Shown here: positions 25,156 through 33,612 of the stretch, piece by piece
Layout: every line of letters begins with the position of its first letter
Position numbering within the stretch: the first letter of the stretch is position 1
Origin: Balneolaceae bacterium
Lineage (GTDB): Bacteria; Bacteroidota; Rhodothermia; Balneolales; Balneolaceae
Assembly (NCBI GenBank): GCA_007693395.1
Contig: REDS01000129.1
Location: forward strand, 1-51,049
Direction: 5' to 3'
DNA length: 51,049 nt
Made by a program: the position numbers and the translations under genes
The notes under the pieces: generated by a model
What the model was told of the DNA's origin: nothing
The model's input: the letters and a program-made list of their open reading frames with translations, nothing else
Database searches by the model: none

Positions 25156-27669
25156 TTGATTCCGGGAAGTGATACCGCAAAACAAGACATAATCCTGATG
25201 ATTTCAGGTTTGGTAGCAGCTTTTCTGTTTTTCTGGTTGTATTCAGATTTTCATCCTCTTCAATCCGCTGACAGCAGCCTGGGTTTATCCACTGCATCAG
25301 AGAGAGGTGTACAGATTGTAAACCGGTTTGGGTACAGAAGCAGTGAAAGAGCGATAACCAGTTTCAAGACAGATCAGAGTTTTCTTGATTCGCTTCAAAA
25401 CCAAACTTCAGCCAATCAGTTCTACTCTCACAGCATTAATCGCTCACTTTATCCTGCTTTTTACTGGCAGGTAAACCTCAAGGTGGCAGATCTTGAACAG
25501 GATGCAGTCTTTGGGTTTATGAGCGAATCTGCCAAAGTAGTTACAGTAATTCTGAATGAAGCAGGTGAGTTTATTGGCCTGCAAAATAATTATGATTTTA
25601 TACCGGCAGCGCGTGCAGCAGGGTCTGAACTGTTTCCTCAGGATGAATCGGAGGGTTCGCTGCCGGATTTTGATGATCAACAGCTTGAGCAGTTCTTAAC
25701 GCGGGGTTTCAATCAAAACGCAGCTTTGCAACTGGCTGATTTGTACATGAAAGAGTCAGGATGGCCGGAGGGTAGGTTTAGCCACCAATCTACCGAAATG
25801 ATTGAGATCAATGATACCGGGGCTGCAGTGGTTACATACCTGTACCAATCCAATCAGCTTCGCCAAAATGTTCAGGTAGAAGTTACCGTACTGGAAAACG
25901 GTTCTATTCTGAAGATGGGGCACAATTTTCTTCATGCTGAAGATGGGTCCATAGATTTCAGCCCCTATGTATCAGGTATCCGTGCAATTGTAATACTCTT
26001 TGCCATTTTCTGGATATTTGTGCTGTTGTTTAACCGCTTCAGGCTTCGTCTTGTTGATACAAAAGCCGCCATACTGATCGCGGTGCTTGCAGGCCTGCTT
26101 TTTCCTTTCTTGATAACTCTTCAGCAGCTGTACAGCCATATTTCATCGTTCGGCACAATTACATTCTCATTTATCCTGCCGATGCTTGTTACAATCGGTT
26201 TTTTTGCTGCATTCACATCCATAGCATTTTTTAGCGTAACGGCAATATCCGATTCAATAACCAGACAGATTTGGGTTGAAAAACTTCGCACGTACGATCT
26301 TATAAGAACCAGCCACTTTTTCAATGTGCCGGTAGGTGTGAATATTATTCGCGGTATATCCCTCGGTTTTATTCTATCCGCAGTATGGTGTTTAGCAATC
26401 TATTTGGTGCCGGGTGCATACATCACCGTTCCTGAGAGCTTTATTGCGAATACAACATACCTCCCTTATATAGCGGAAATACTAAGCAATTTTGCCATTG
26501 CATTTATCATTGTTCAGATCGTATTTCTGATTTTTCTCGGGCAGTTCAGGTCTGCGTTTCAGTCGAATATAATGGCTGTTCTGCTGCCTGCGGTTATGAT
26601 TACAGTGTTTTATCCTTTCCCGTTCGATGTGGGTGGTTTGCTGCCGGAATTACTCACCGCCGGTGTTGTGGGCCTGGTTCTTGGTATTATATATCTGAAG
26701 AATGATTTCATTACTACGTTTATCTCTCTCTTTGTCTTCTTTTCAGTGATTACCACAGCCCCGGGCTGGTTGTTCTCACCATCTCCCGATATTGTGGTTT
26801 TTCTGCCGTTTGCTCTGCTGTTGATAACGGGCTATGTAATTGGGGCATTCAATATTTATAAAGGGCAAACCGGCAATGAACTTCCCGATTTTGTGCCCGG
26901 GTACATTCGTGAACTTGCTCAGGAAGACCGAATTAAGCAGGAATTGCAGATTGCGAGGCAGGTGCAGCAGTCGTTCCTGCCCGCTGCACGCCCCCTGGTT
27001 GATGGATTTGATATCGCCGCAATTTGTAAACCCGCGTACGAAACCGGTGGCGATTACTTTGATTTTATATCTCTATCTGATGAAAAACTTGCAATCACCA
27101 TTGGTGATGTGAGCGGTAAAGGTATTCAGGCTGCTTTTTACATGACATTCATAAAAGGGGTACTCCACGCGCTATGCAATGATTTCTCCTCACCGAGAAA
27201 AATTCTAACGAAAACGAATAAACTATTCAGAAAAAATGCAGATAAAAGCACATTTATATCTCTGATATTTGGAGTGTTGGACATTACAGAATCCAGGTTT
27301 CGTTTTTCAAGAGCAGGGCATAATCCGGTTCTGTTTTATAATAGCAGGGACAAAAAATTGTATCCATACCAACCTTCAGGCCTTGCAGTAGGGATGGCTA
27401 ATGATGAACTTTTCGAAAAACACATCACAGAGGATGAGATTTCGATGGATTATGGAGATATTTTAATACTATTTACCGATGGTGTTGTAGAAACCATTAG
27501 TAAAACCAATAAACTTTATGGCGATCACCGGCTTCATAATCTCATCATAAAGTATAATTCATACTCATCGTTAGAGTTGATTCAAAGACTGGAAGAGGAT
27601 TTGAATAAGTTCGGAGATAAACTTGATCAACACGATGATCTCACAATGATCGTTGTTAAGAAGAAGTGA
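25156..27669 (+). CDS. Membrane sensor with C-terminal SpoIIE/RsbU-type PP2C phosphatase
   Basis: About 837 residues. The TTG at 25156 is the only start before the first helix (the next ATG, 25198, cuts into it), so the start is uncertain. Residues 13-30 are a membrane helix, 30-275 an extracytoplasmic domain, and about 277-570 eight or so further helices. A short coiled linker (ELQIARQVQQSFLP) leads to the phosphatase at about 600-837. Metal-binding motifs are intact: GGDYFDF, GDVSGKG, FTDGVVE and DDLTMIVV. Such phosphatases act on anti-sigma-factor antagonists in partner-switching pathways, but no antagonist or anti-sigma kinase lies nearby. The thioredoxin-like gene follows closely. Confidence 0.88.
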   Translation: MIPGSDTAKQDIILMISGLVAAFLFFWLYSDFHPLQSADSSLGLSTASERGVQIVNRFGYRSSERAITSFKTDQSFLDSLQNQTSANQFYSHSINRSLYPAFYWQVNLKVADLEQDAVFGFMSESAKVVTVILNEAGEFIGLQNNYDFIPAARAAGSELFPQDESEGSLPDFDDQQLEQFLTRGFNQNAALQLADLYMKESGWPEGRFSHQSTEMIEINDTGAAVVTYLYQSNQLRQNVQVEVTVLENGSILKMGHNFLHAEDGSIDFSPYVSGIRAIVILFAIFWIFVLLFNRFRLRLVDTKAAILIAVLAGLLFPFLITLQQLYSHISSFGTITFSFILPMLVTIGFFAAFTSIAFFSVTAISDSITRQIWVEKLRTYDLIRTSHFFNVPVGVNIIRGISLGFILSAVWCLAIYLVPGAYITVPESFIANTTYLPYIAEILSNFAIAFIIVQIVFLIFLGQFRSAFQSNIMAVLLPAVMITVFYPFPFDVGGLLPELLTAGVVGLVLGIIYLKNDFITTFISLFVFFSVITTAPGWLFSPSPDIVVFLPFALLLITGYVIGAFNIYKGQTGNELPDFVPGYIRELAQEDRIKQELQIARQVQQSFLPAARPLVDGFDIAAICKPAYETGGDYFDFISLSDEKLAITIGDVSGKGIQAAFYMTFIKGVLHALCNDFSSPRKILTKTNKLFRKNADKSTFISLIFGVLDITESRFRFSRAGHNPVLFYNSRDKKLYPYQPSGLAVGMANDELFEKHITEDEISMDYGDILILFTDGVVETISKTNKLYGDHRLHNLIIKYNSYSSLELIQRLEEDLNKFGDKLDQHDDLTMIVVKKK

Positions 27670-27700
27670 ATTACAATCTGAAATCAGTTATCTTCTTCGC

Positions 27701-28186
27701 ATGAAAAAATTATGCCTCTTTTTTGTATTGTTATTGGTAATTATTCCAGCTAAAACGTTCTCCCAGACCGCCCAGGTTACCCCGGTTTCTATTGAAGAAG
27801 CTCTAAAACTTGCACCTCAACAAGAGAGAAAAATTCTGATCGATGTGTATGCAGCATGGTGTCCATATTGCCAGAGAATGCATTCCGAAGTTTATGTAGA
27901 CAGCGATGTTGTAAATGCAATTAACGAATACTTTATTCTGGTACGGATAAATGTTGAATCCGATGAAATGGTGAATTTCCATGGCAACGAGATGACAGAA
28001 TCAGAGTTTGCCCAGGCCCTGCAAAACAGAAGTGTGCCTACCACGTATTTTCTGAACCATGAAGGCGCAATTATTGGTACACAGCCAGGCTACCTTAACG
28101 AAGGGATTTTTTCACAGCTGCTGAACTTTGTTGGCAGTGATGCATTTCTCTCGCAATCGTTTGATGACTACATGGAAGACAGATAG
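27701..28186 (+). CDS. Exported thioredoxin-fold protein
   Basis: 161 residues from the ATG at 27701; the longer frame from 27653 overlaps the phosphatase and is rejected. The signal peptide is clear (LCLFFVLLLVIIPAKTFSQ). The active-site motif WCPYC (Cys54, Cys57) sits in a thioredoxin-like fold of the DsbD-gamma/Thioredoxin_7 type (LIDVYAAWCPYCQRMHSEVY). The cis-Pro loop is SVPTTYF. It is likely a periplasmic thiol reductase or isomerase; the partner is unknown. Confidence 0.88.
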   Translation: MKKLCLFFVLLLVIIPAKTFSQTAQVTPVSIEEALKLAPQQERKILIDVYAAWCPYCQRMHSEVYVDSDVVNAINEYFILVRINVESDEMVNFHGNEMTESEFAQALQNRSVPTTYFLNHEGAIIGTQPGYLNEGIFSQLLNFVGSDAFLSQSFDDYMEDR

Positions 28187-28228
28187 ATCTGATTATAAAA
28201 GACAAAACTAACTTCAGGATTCGAAAAC

Positions 28229-28900
28229 ATGGCCCGCAGCCAGTCAGTTGAAGATTATCTTAAAACAATTTACAAGCTCGAGCAGGAATCAGAAAAAGGA
28301 GTTTCTACATCCAGTCTGGCAGAGGGGATGGGTGTTGCAAATGCTTCTGTTACCAACATGCTAAAGAGACTTTCCGCGATGGGGCTTGTGAACTACGAAT
28401 CGTACTACGGAACCACACTTACTGCTGCCGGCGAAAAAATTGCACTTGAAATTATTCGTCATCACCGCTTAATCGAACTCTATCTAAAAGAGATGCTTGG
28501 TTACTCCTGGGATGAAGTTCATGAGGAAGCAGAAAAACTGGAACATCATATTTCAGAACAGTTTGAAGATAAAATTGCAGAAATGCTGAATAATCCCATT
28601 GTAGATCCTCATGGAGATCCTATCCCAACCAAAGAGGGGGTTATGCCGGTTATTGATTCTGAGCCCCTTACAGGGCTATCTCTTGATGAAGAGAGCATCA
28701 TTATCCGGGTGAAAAACCAGGATCCCGAATTGCTCAGATACCTCGAAGAACAGGGACTCATTCCCGGAGTAAAAATTAAAATCACAAAAAAAGAGCCTTT
28801 TAACGGCCCCTTTCAGTTATCTATTGAGAATGAGAGCTTCACAACCATTGGGTTTGCAATAGCTGAAGATATCTACGTGATGAAAAAAGAGAATGGCTGA
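28229..28900 (+). CDS. DtxR/MntR-family metal-dependent transcriptional regulator
   Basis: 223 residues. The N-terminal winged helix covers about 1-70 (VEDYLKTIYKLEQE, then VANASVTNMLKRLSAMGLV) and a dimerisation/metal domain about 71-140. An FeoA-like SH3 domain occupies about 150-220. Residues aligned with DtxR are His79, Glu83, His98, Glu102, Glu105 and His106, plus Asp9. Glu at 102 instead of DtxR Cys102, with Asp9, is the MntR-like ligand pattern, so it may sense manganese as well as iron. TTAGA-type palindromes lie 3.3 kb away beside a TonB receptor and are candidate targets. Confidence 0.92.
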   Translation: MARSQSVEDYLKTIYKLEQESEKGVSTSSLAEGMGVANASVTNMLKRLSAMGLVNYESYYGTTLTAAGEKIALEIIRHHRLIELYLKEMLGYSWDEVHEEAEKLEHHISEQFEDKIAEMLNNPIVDPHGDPIPTKEGVMPVIDSEPLTGLSLDEESIIIRVKNQDPELLRYLEEQGLIPGVKIKITKKEPFNGPFQLSIENESFTTIGFAIAEDIYVMKKENG

Positions 28901-28907
28901 GCAGGGC

Positions 28908-29726
28908 TCAAGGTGTGTGATCCATCGGGTTTGGATAGGAGAAATCGTAAAGCAGCTCTTCTCTCAGTTTTTGATTCGATACAACCCTGTACTCTTTGCC
29001 GTTTGATTGCCTGAAGTGAGGTTTAGGGAGGTTGAAATGTTCGGCTGCACTCTGATAAAATTCTTTGCGTGGCGGATGGCCATCGGATACCACATTATAG
29101 ATTTCATTTCGCTTTTTCTGGCGGATTACCTCGCAGATTACATTTACACAATCTGTTTGATGAACAAGGTTTACCGGCTTTGAAGCACCATCAAGATCTT
29201 TTTTGCCGCTCAAATATTTTACAGGGTGCCTCCCGTAACCGTATAAACCCCCAAGACGAAGAATAGTATAATCTATTCCGGAATTTCTTATCAACTCCTC
29301 AGCTTTAAGCAACTCTTCACCCGCCGGCCTGGATGCACTGCCGGGCTTTGTATGCTCTTCTTTAGTAATGCCACCGGTTTCGCTGTAAACAGATGTGGAA
29401 CTGGTGAATATGATCCACGGCAAGTTATGTAGCCTGCACTTCTGAATAATTTGTTCTACGGTTTGAACAAAATCACCGTCAGCTTCACCTTTAGCCAGCC
29501 GGGGTGGTACATTCAGTATGAGAAGATCGCTTTGCCAAAACGGAATGATGGTTTCATCATTAACCGACCCCGGCAGGCTGATAAGAAACGGCTCAATTCC
29601 ATTCTGCTCAAGCGTTCGTAATTTCGACTCTGTAGTGGTTGATCCCTTTATAGAATAGTTATGTGCATGAAGACGTTGACCCAGCGGAAATCCCAGCCAG
29701 CCACATCCCAAAACCGATATATTCAT
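28908..29726 (-). CDS. NAD(P)-binding sugar-epimerase-like protein (YeeZ-like SDR)
   Basis: 272 residues from the ATG at 29726, chosen because GGAG sits just upstream; a TTG three codons earlier is less likely. The Rossmann motif is ISVLGCGWLGFPLG. The extended-SDR features include FTSSTSVYSETGG, with a Tyr in the catalytic region, and LRLGGLYGYGRHPV. No substrate is evident; YeeZ-type proteins are uncharacterised. It is convergent with the DtxR-family gene, which ends 7 nt away. Confidence 0.85.
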   Translation of the reverse strand: MNISVLGCGWLGFPLGQRLHAHNYSIKGSTTTESKLRTLEQNGIEPFLISLPGSVNDETIIPFWQSDLLILNVPPRLAKGEADGDFVQTVEQIIQKCRLHNLPWIIFTSSTSVYSETGGITKEEHTKPGSASRPAGEELLKAEELIRNSGIDYTILRLGGLYGYGRHPVKYLSGKKDLDGASKPVNLVHQTDCVNVICEVIRQKKRNEIYNVVSDGHPPRKEFYQSAAEHFNLPKPHFRQSNGKEYRVVSNQKLREELLYDFSYPNPMDHTP

Positions 29727-29819
29727 AAACTCCAAACTTTAACTTGAGATGAAGGTAACGAGTACTATCCAATTTTTAAAAAATAACTCCCTGTTTGGAA
29801 CTAATTTATTTTTTACCAA

Positions 29820-29853
29820 AAAAAGTGGCTTTACTGTGCTAAAGCCACTTTTT
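29820..29853 (-). terminator. Intrinsic terminator of the FecA-like receptor gene
   Basis: 14-bp stem AAAAAGTGGCTTTA / TAAAGCCACTTTTT (29820-29833 and 29840-29853) with a 6-nt loop. On the minus strand the right arm reads first and is followed by a T run. It lies 20 nt beyond the receptor stop. Confidence 0.9.
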
Positions 29854-29872
29854 GAAGCCGGTTGATTACATT

Positions 29873-32134
29873 CTAAAAAGAGAATTTCATTCCACCAAGC
29901 AGTGTGCGGGGTAAACCGGGGCGAATACCCGCAGGCCTGTCTGAGACGATATAGGTTTCATCGAGAAGATTACGAACTTGCACAAAAATATTTACATACT
30001 GATGAATTTCGTACGAAGTGCTGAGATCTATAACAAAGAAGCTGTCTGTACTGAATGAAGGATCAAAAGAGCCGCTTCCGGCAGCCGTTCTCATTTGAGG
30101 CATGTAGGATGTGTTTATGTTTGCATCAAAACCTTTATATATAAATGATAGTCCGCTGTTAAATTGGTTTCTTGGTATAAATGGTATTTCATCACCCGCA
30201 GTTACATTACCCCACGGCCCAAAGCCACTACTGAATGTATTTTGGAATGTAGCATTGGTGTATGTATAGTTAATGTTAAATGGTACAGACGCAGATGTAG
30301 TACCAAAAAATGGCGCAAAGTCGAAATTAGTTGAAAACTCCAGGCCAAATACCCTAACTTCGCCGGCGTTAAACTGTGCAGTAGTACCGCTGCCGCCACC
30401 AGCTGCCAAGTCAGACCCTAAAAGATTGTCGTAGTCATTATAGAAACCGATAACTTCTGTTTGAATCAATTCGCTGGCATAACGAAAACCAAGTTCATAG
30501 TTAATGCTCTCTTCAGAACGCGTTTCGCTTGATGAACCAGGACTTGGAGGTGAGAACCCGCGATGAATACCCGAAAGCAGGGTCAGCGATTCACTCATTT
30601 GATAGGTGGCACCTATGCCCGGTAATAAAATACGTACAGAGTATTCGTTTTTTGAAAGATCAGAACCGGTTCTTTCGAGATCGCTTGCACCGTAATTACG
30701 ATTTGTAAACCAGATGTTTTCGAACCGTAAACCGGGGGTAAAGGTCCAGTTATTCCATTGAATTTCATCTTGAACAAATAGAGATAATGCAGTTGCCGAT
30801 CCAACCCGGTTTGCTTGCGTTCCCGGAATTCCGGCAGTTGTCATAACCATGTTACCATTTAGCATCTGGTAATCATCTTCAAACTGGAACCGGTCTTCCT
30901 CATCCTGATGCAGACGTATTCCAAACTCAAGCTGATTTTGAGCATCTCCAATATCGAAATTCACACCCAGAATGGATTGAATTCCCTGGGAGTAATATTC
31001 CCGGTTGTTATTACGCACAGTTAAAGCATCGGGGGCACTGTCGGCGCCGGCAAGTATGGCATATTCATTTTGATGAATTTCAGGATTACGCAGAATGGAA
31101 GAAAGGTTTCCGGTTTCGACACCTTCGGCACCGGTATTCATGTTATGCAGCTTATACCATGCCCGCGTAAAATTATTTCTGTAAATGGTAGTGGTTAGAT
31201 CAGTATTCTCCGAAAAGAGAACGAAATGCCTGGCAGATAACTGAATATGTTCAGTGTCCATTCTGTCTGCCTGCGAACCCGCATAACGTCTCATAGGTGT
31301 TCTGTTAAAATCGTCCCTGGTTAGGCCGAGATAAGTTTCATCAGATTGTTCATCATGATAACCAAATTTCAGCTCTAACCGCTGATACACTGACGCATTA
31401 TTCGATGTTTGATACATAAACTTTCCAAGAATATCACGCACTACAAAACCTGTGTTACCGCCATTATCGAGATGTTTAAAACCATTGTCTCCAACCTGGT
31501 TTACTTCAAGAAGGTAGCCAAAGCGTTCACCACGGTTGCCAATATTAGCATAAAAATTGTTTGCATTCCTCTCTCCAAGGCTTAATTGTGCTGAACCGCT
31601 AAATTGCGTTGGAATTGGTGTTGAGATAAGATTTATAGCACCACCTGTGGTGTTTGGTCCGTATTTTATCTGTGAAGATCCTTTTCGAACTTCAACGGAG
31701 CTAATACGTGCCATGTTTGGAAAATAATAGGCTGCAGGTGCAGAGTAAGGGGCAGGAGCCGCAAGAATTCCATCTTCCATTATATTTACTTTTGTACTTC
31801 GCTCATTGCCGGCTCCTCGAATACCAATATTTGGCCTGAGTCCAAATCCATCTTCTTCCTGTATGTTCATACCGCTTACATTTCTCAAAATTCTATTGAT
31901 ATCGGTATGATTTTGGCGCTGCAGCTGCTCTGCTGTTATATAATTTGCAGCACCGGGGATTCGGCTCATCCAAACAGGCTGACCCACTACAGTGATGCGA
32001 TCGAGTATGATTTTATCTATAGTCGATGTTGTGTCGTTGGGAGCAGGTTCAGTATCATAAGCTAATGCAGATAAAGAGTAGCTTAATGACACAATCAAGG
32101 TCATAAATACTAATCTGTAACTTTTAATGTTCAT
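29873..32134 (-). CDS. TonB-dependent receptor, FecA-like (iron/siderophore class)
   Basis: 753 residues. A signal peptide (ends near SALAY) precedes the plug domain (about 45-165). The plug has DRITVVGQPVWMSRIPGAANY, the GIRGAGNERSTKVNIMEDG stretch and GPNTTGGAINLIS. A 22-strand-type barrel ends in Phe (GGMKFSF). It lacks the CarboxypepD_reg domain of the other receptor. The pattern is that of FecA/HmuR-class ferric-complex receptors, and the substrate is probably a ferric chelate. It is divergent from a protoporphyrinogen oxidase, with palindromes between the two, suggesting metal-dependent control. Confidence 0.9.
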   Translation of the reverse strand: MNIKSYRLVFMTLIVSLSYSLSALAYDTEPAPNDTTSTIDKIILDRITVVGQPVWMSRIPGAANYITAEQLQRQNHTDINRILRNVSGMNIQEEDGFGLRPNIGIRGAGNERSTKVNIMEDGILAAPAPYSAPAAYYFPNMARISSVEVRKGSSQIKYGPNTTGGAINLISTPIPTQFSGSAQLSLGERNANNFYANIGNRGERFGYLLEVNQVGDNGFKHLDNGGNTGFVVRDILGKFMYQTSNNASVYQRLELKFGYHDEQSDETYLGLTRDDFNRTPMRRYAGSQADRMDTEHIQLSARHFVLFSENTDLTTTIYRNNFTRAWYKLHNMNTGAEGVETGNLSSILRNPEIHQNEYAILAGADSAPDALTVRNNNREYYSQGIQSILGVNFDIGDAQNQLEFGIRLHQDEEDRFQFEDDYQMLNGNMVMTTAGIPGTQANRVGSATALSLFVQDEIQWNNWTFTPGLRFENIWFTNRNYGASDLERTGSDLSKNEYSVRILLPGIGATYQMSESLTLLSGIHRGFSPPSPGSSSETRSEESINYELGFRYASELIQTEVIGFYNDYDNLLGSDLAAGGGSGTTAQFNAGEVRVFGLEFSTNFDFAPFFGTTSASVPFNINYTYTNATFQNTFSSGFGPWGNVTAGDEIPFIPRNQFNSGLSFIYKGFDANINTSYMPQMRTAAGSGSFDPSFSTDSFFVIDLSTSYEIHQYVNIFVQVRNLLDETYIVSDRPAGIRPGLPRTLLGGMKFSF

Positions 32135-32160
32135 ATTTTATTGGTCAGGGTTATCTTTTG

Positions 32161-32180
32161 TTATTTAGAATAAGTCTAAG
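32161..32180. promoter_or_regulatory. Metal-box-like palindrome, receptor side
   Basis: TTATTTAGAATAAGTCTAAG contains TTAGA-N5-TCTAA, the two-fold pattern expected of DtxR/MntR-type or Fur-type boxes. It lies 27 bp before the receptor start on the minus strand. The same 19-bp arm occurs in reverse at 32214-32232. Confidence 0.6.
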
Positions 32181-32195
32181 TTAAGATTGTCTTAA
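32181..32195. promoter_or_regulatory. Middle palindrome TTAAGA-N3-TCTTAA
   Basis: TTAAGATTGTCTTAA has perfect 6-bp arms and directly abuts the receptor-side box. It may extend the operator or overlap a promoter element. Confidence 0.4.
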
Positions 32196-32212
32196 TTAGA
32201 AGGCAAGCATTG

Positions 32213-32232
32213 TTTAGACTTATTCTAAATAA
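32213..32232. promoter_or_regulatory. Metal-box-like palindrome, oxidase side
   Basis: TTTAGACTTATTCTAAATAA is the reverse complement of the receptor-side box over 19 consecutive bases. It ends 30 bp before the oxidase ATG. Two identical boxes in mirrored orientation suggest one regulator controls both divergent genes. Confidence 0.6.
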
Positions 32233-32262
32233 GTAGCGAATCAAATTTTTTGAAAAAAGTTT

Positions 32263-33612
32263 ATGACTAACAACAGCTCTATTGCAGTAATTGGGGGAGG
32301 GATAACCGGTTTAACCGCTGCACATAAATTCCAAAAAATGGGCCTCCACTATGAAGTATTTGAAAAAAACAGCTTACCTGGTGGTGCAATAAAAACCGTG
32401 AAATCTGGACTTTGGCAGGTTGAATACGGGCCCAACACTATGTTGTTAAAAGACAAAATTGTAAAAAAATTCCTCGAAGAAACCGGTGCAATAGGTGAAA
32501 AGGTAACAGCTAACAAAAACGCGGAAAAAAGATACATACTCAAAAACGGCAGATTAGAAGCTCTGCCGGGCTCAGCAACGGAAGCACTCAAAACATCACT
32601 ATTTAGTTTGAAGGGAAAACTCAGAGTGCTTGCAGAACCGTTTATTTCGAAAAGTAATAACCCTGATCAAACCGTTGCAGAATTTGCTGAGCGTCGTCTT
32701 GGAGAAGAGATTCTTGACTACGCCATAAATCCGTTTGTTGCAGGTATTTTTGCGAATAGTCCGGATGCACTATCGCTAAGGCACGCATTCCCGATTATGC
32801 ACAATCTGGAGCAGGAATACGGTTCTTTGATCTGGGGAAGCTTAGCCGGTGCTAAAAAGCGAAAAGAATCCGGTCGAATCACAAGAGAGCTGATCTCATT
32901 TAGTGGGGGTATTGGTCAGCTGCCAACTGCCATTGCATCAACGTTAGATAATATCCATCTGAACACAGAAATATTGAGTATTGAAAAGAAGCTTGATGGC
33001 TGGCATCTCTTTTCGAATAAGAAACAGTATGGGCCATTTAATTCTGTAGTTCTGAATACACCGCTTTATAAATGGAATACCGATTTTTTGTCGATAGAAA
33101 AGGAGCAGATGGAGAAAATTCAATCAGTTTACTACCCGCCGCTTTCTGTTTTTTGCCTTGGATTCAGAAAAGATCAGGTTAGCCATCCGCTTGACGGGTT
33201 TGGTTTTCTGGTTCCTGAGAAAGAGAAACGTTCGATTCTTGGTGCACTCTTTTCGTCAACACTATTTGATAAAAGAGCACCTGCAGGACATCACCTTTTA
33301 ACAGTATTTGTGGGAGGAGGGCGGCAGCCTAAGCTCGCAACTCTTGAAACCGAAAAACTTCTTCCTATTGTTCTTGATGAACTCACAGATATTATCGGTC
33401 TTGATGGAGAACCTGTGTTCAGAGATCATATTTTCTGGCCTAAATCTATTCCTGCATACCATGTAGGTTATGATGAAATTTTACAGGTATTCAATGCCAT
33501 TGAAGATCAAAATCCGGGTTTATATCTGGCAGGTAACTACAGGCATGGTATCTCTGTGCCAGATTGTATTTTAAACGGATTGAAACTGGCAGACAGAGTG
33601 GCTGAGGGTTAA
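32263..33612 (+). CDS. Protoporphyrinogen/coproporphyrinogen oxidase (HemY/CgoX type)
   Basis: 449 residues. The FAD-binding motif is at the N-terminus (AVIGGGITGLTAAHKF), followed by GGAIKTV and VEYGPNTML. The middle carries the family hallmark NPFVAGIFANSPDALSLRHAFPIMHNLEQEYGS, which falls at about residues 160-195 (read here as short motifs NPFVAGIFA and PDALSLRHAFP). A C-terminal FAD block reads GLYLAGNYRHGISVPDCI. It oxidises the porphyrinogen ring late in haem synthesis. Regulation with the divergent iron-class receptor is suggested by the mirrored boxes. Its stop overlaps the convergent SGNH gene by 4 nt. Confidence 0.9.
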   Translation: MTNNSSIAVIGGGITGLTAAHKFQKMGLHYEVFEKNSLPGGAIKTVKSGLWQVEYGPNTMLLKDKIVKKFLEETGAIGEKVTANKNAEKRYILKNGRLEALPGSATEALKTSLFSLKGKLRVLAEPFISKSNNPDQTVAEFAERRLGEEILDYAINPFVAGIFANSPDALSLRHAFPIMHNLEQEYGSLIWGSLAGAKKRKESGRITRELISFSGGIGQLPTAIASTLDNIHLNTEILSIEKKLDGWHLFSNKKQYGPFNSVVLNTPLYKWNTDFLSIEKEQMEKIQSVYYPPLSVFCLGFRKDQVSHPLDGFGFLVPEKEKRSILGALFSSTLFDKRAPAGHHLLTVFVGGGRQPKLATLETEKLLPIVLDELTDIIGLDGEPVFRDHIFWPKSIPAYHVGYDEILQVFNAIEDQNPGLYLAGNYRHGISVPDCILNGLKLADRVAEG

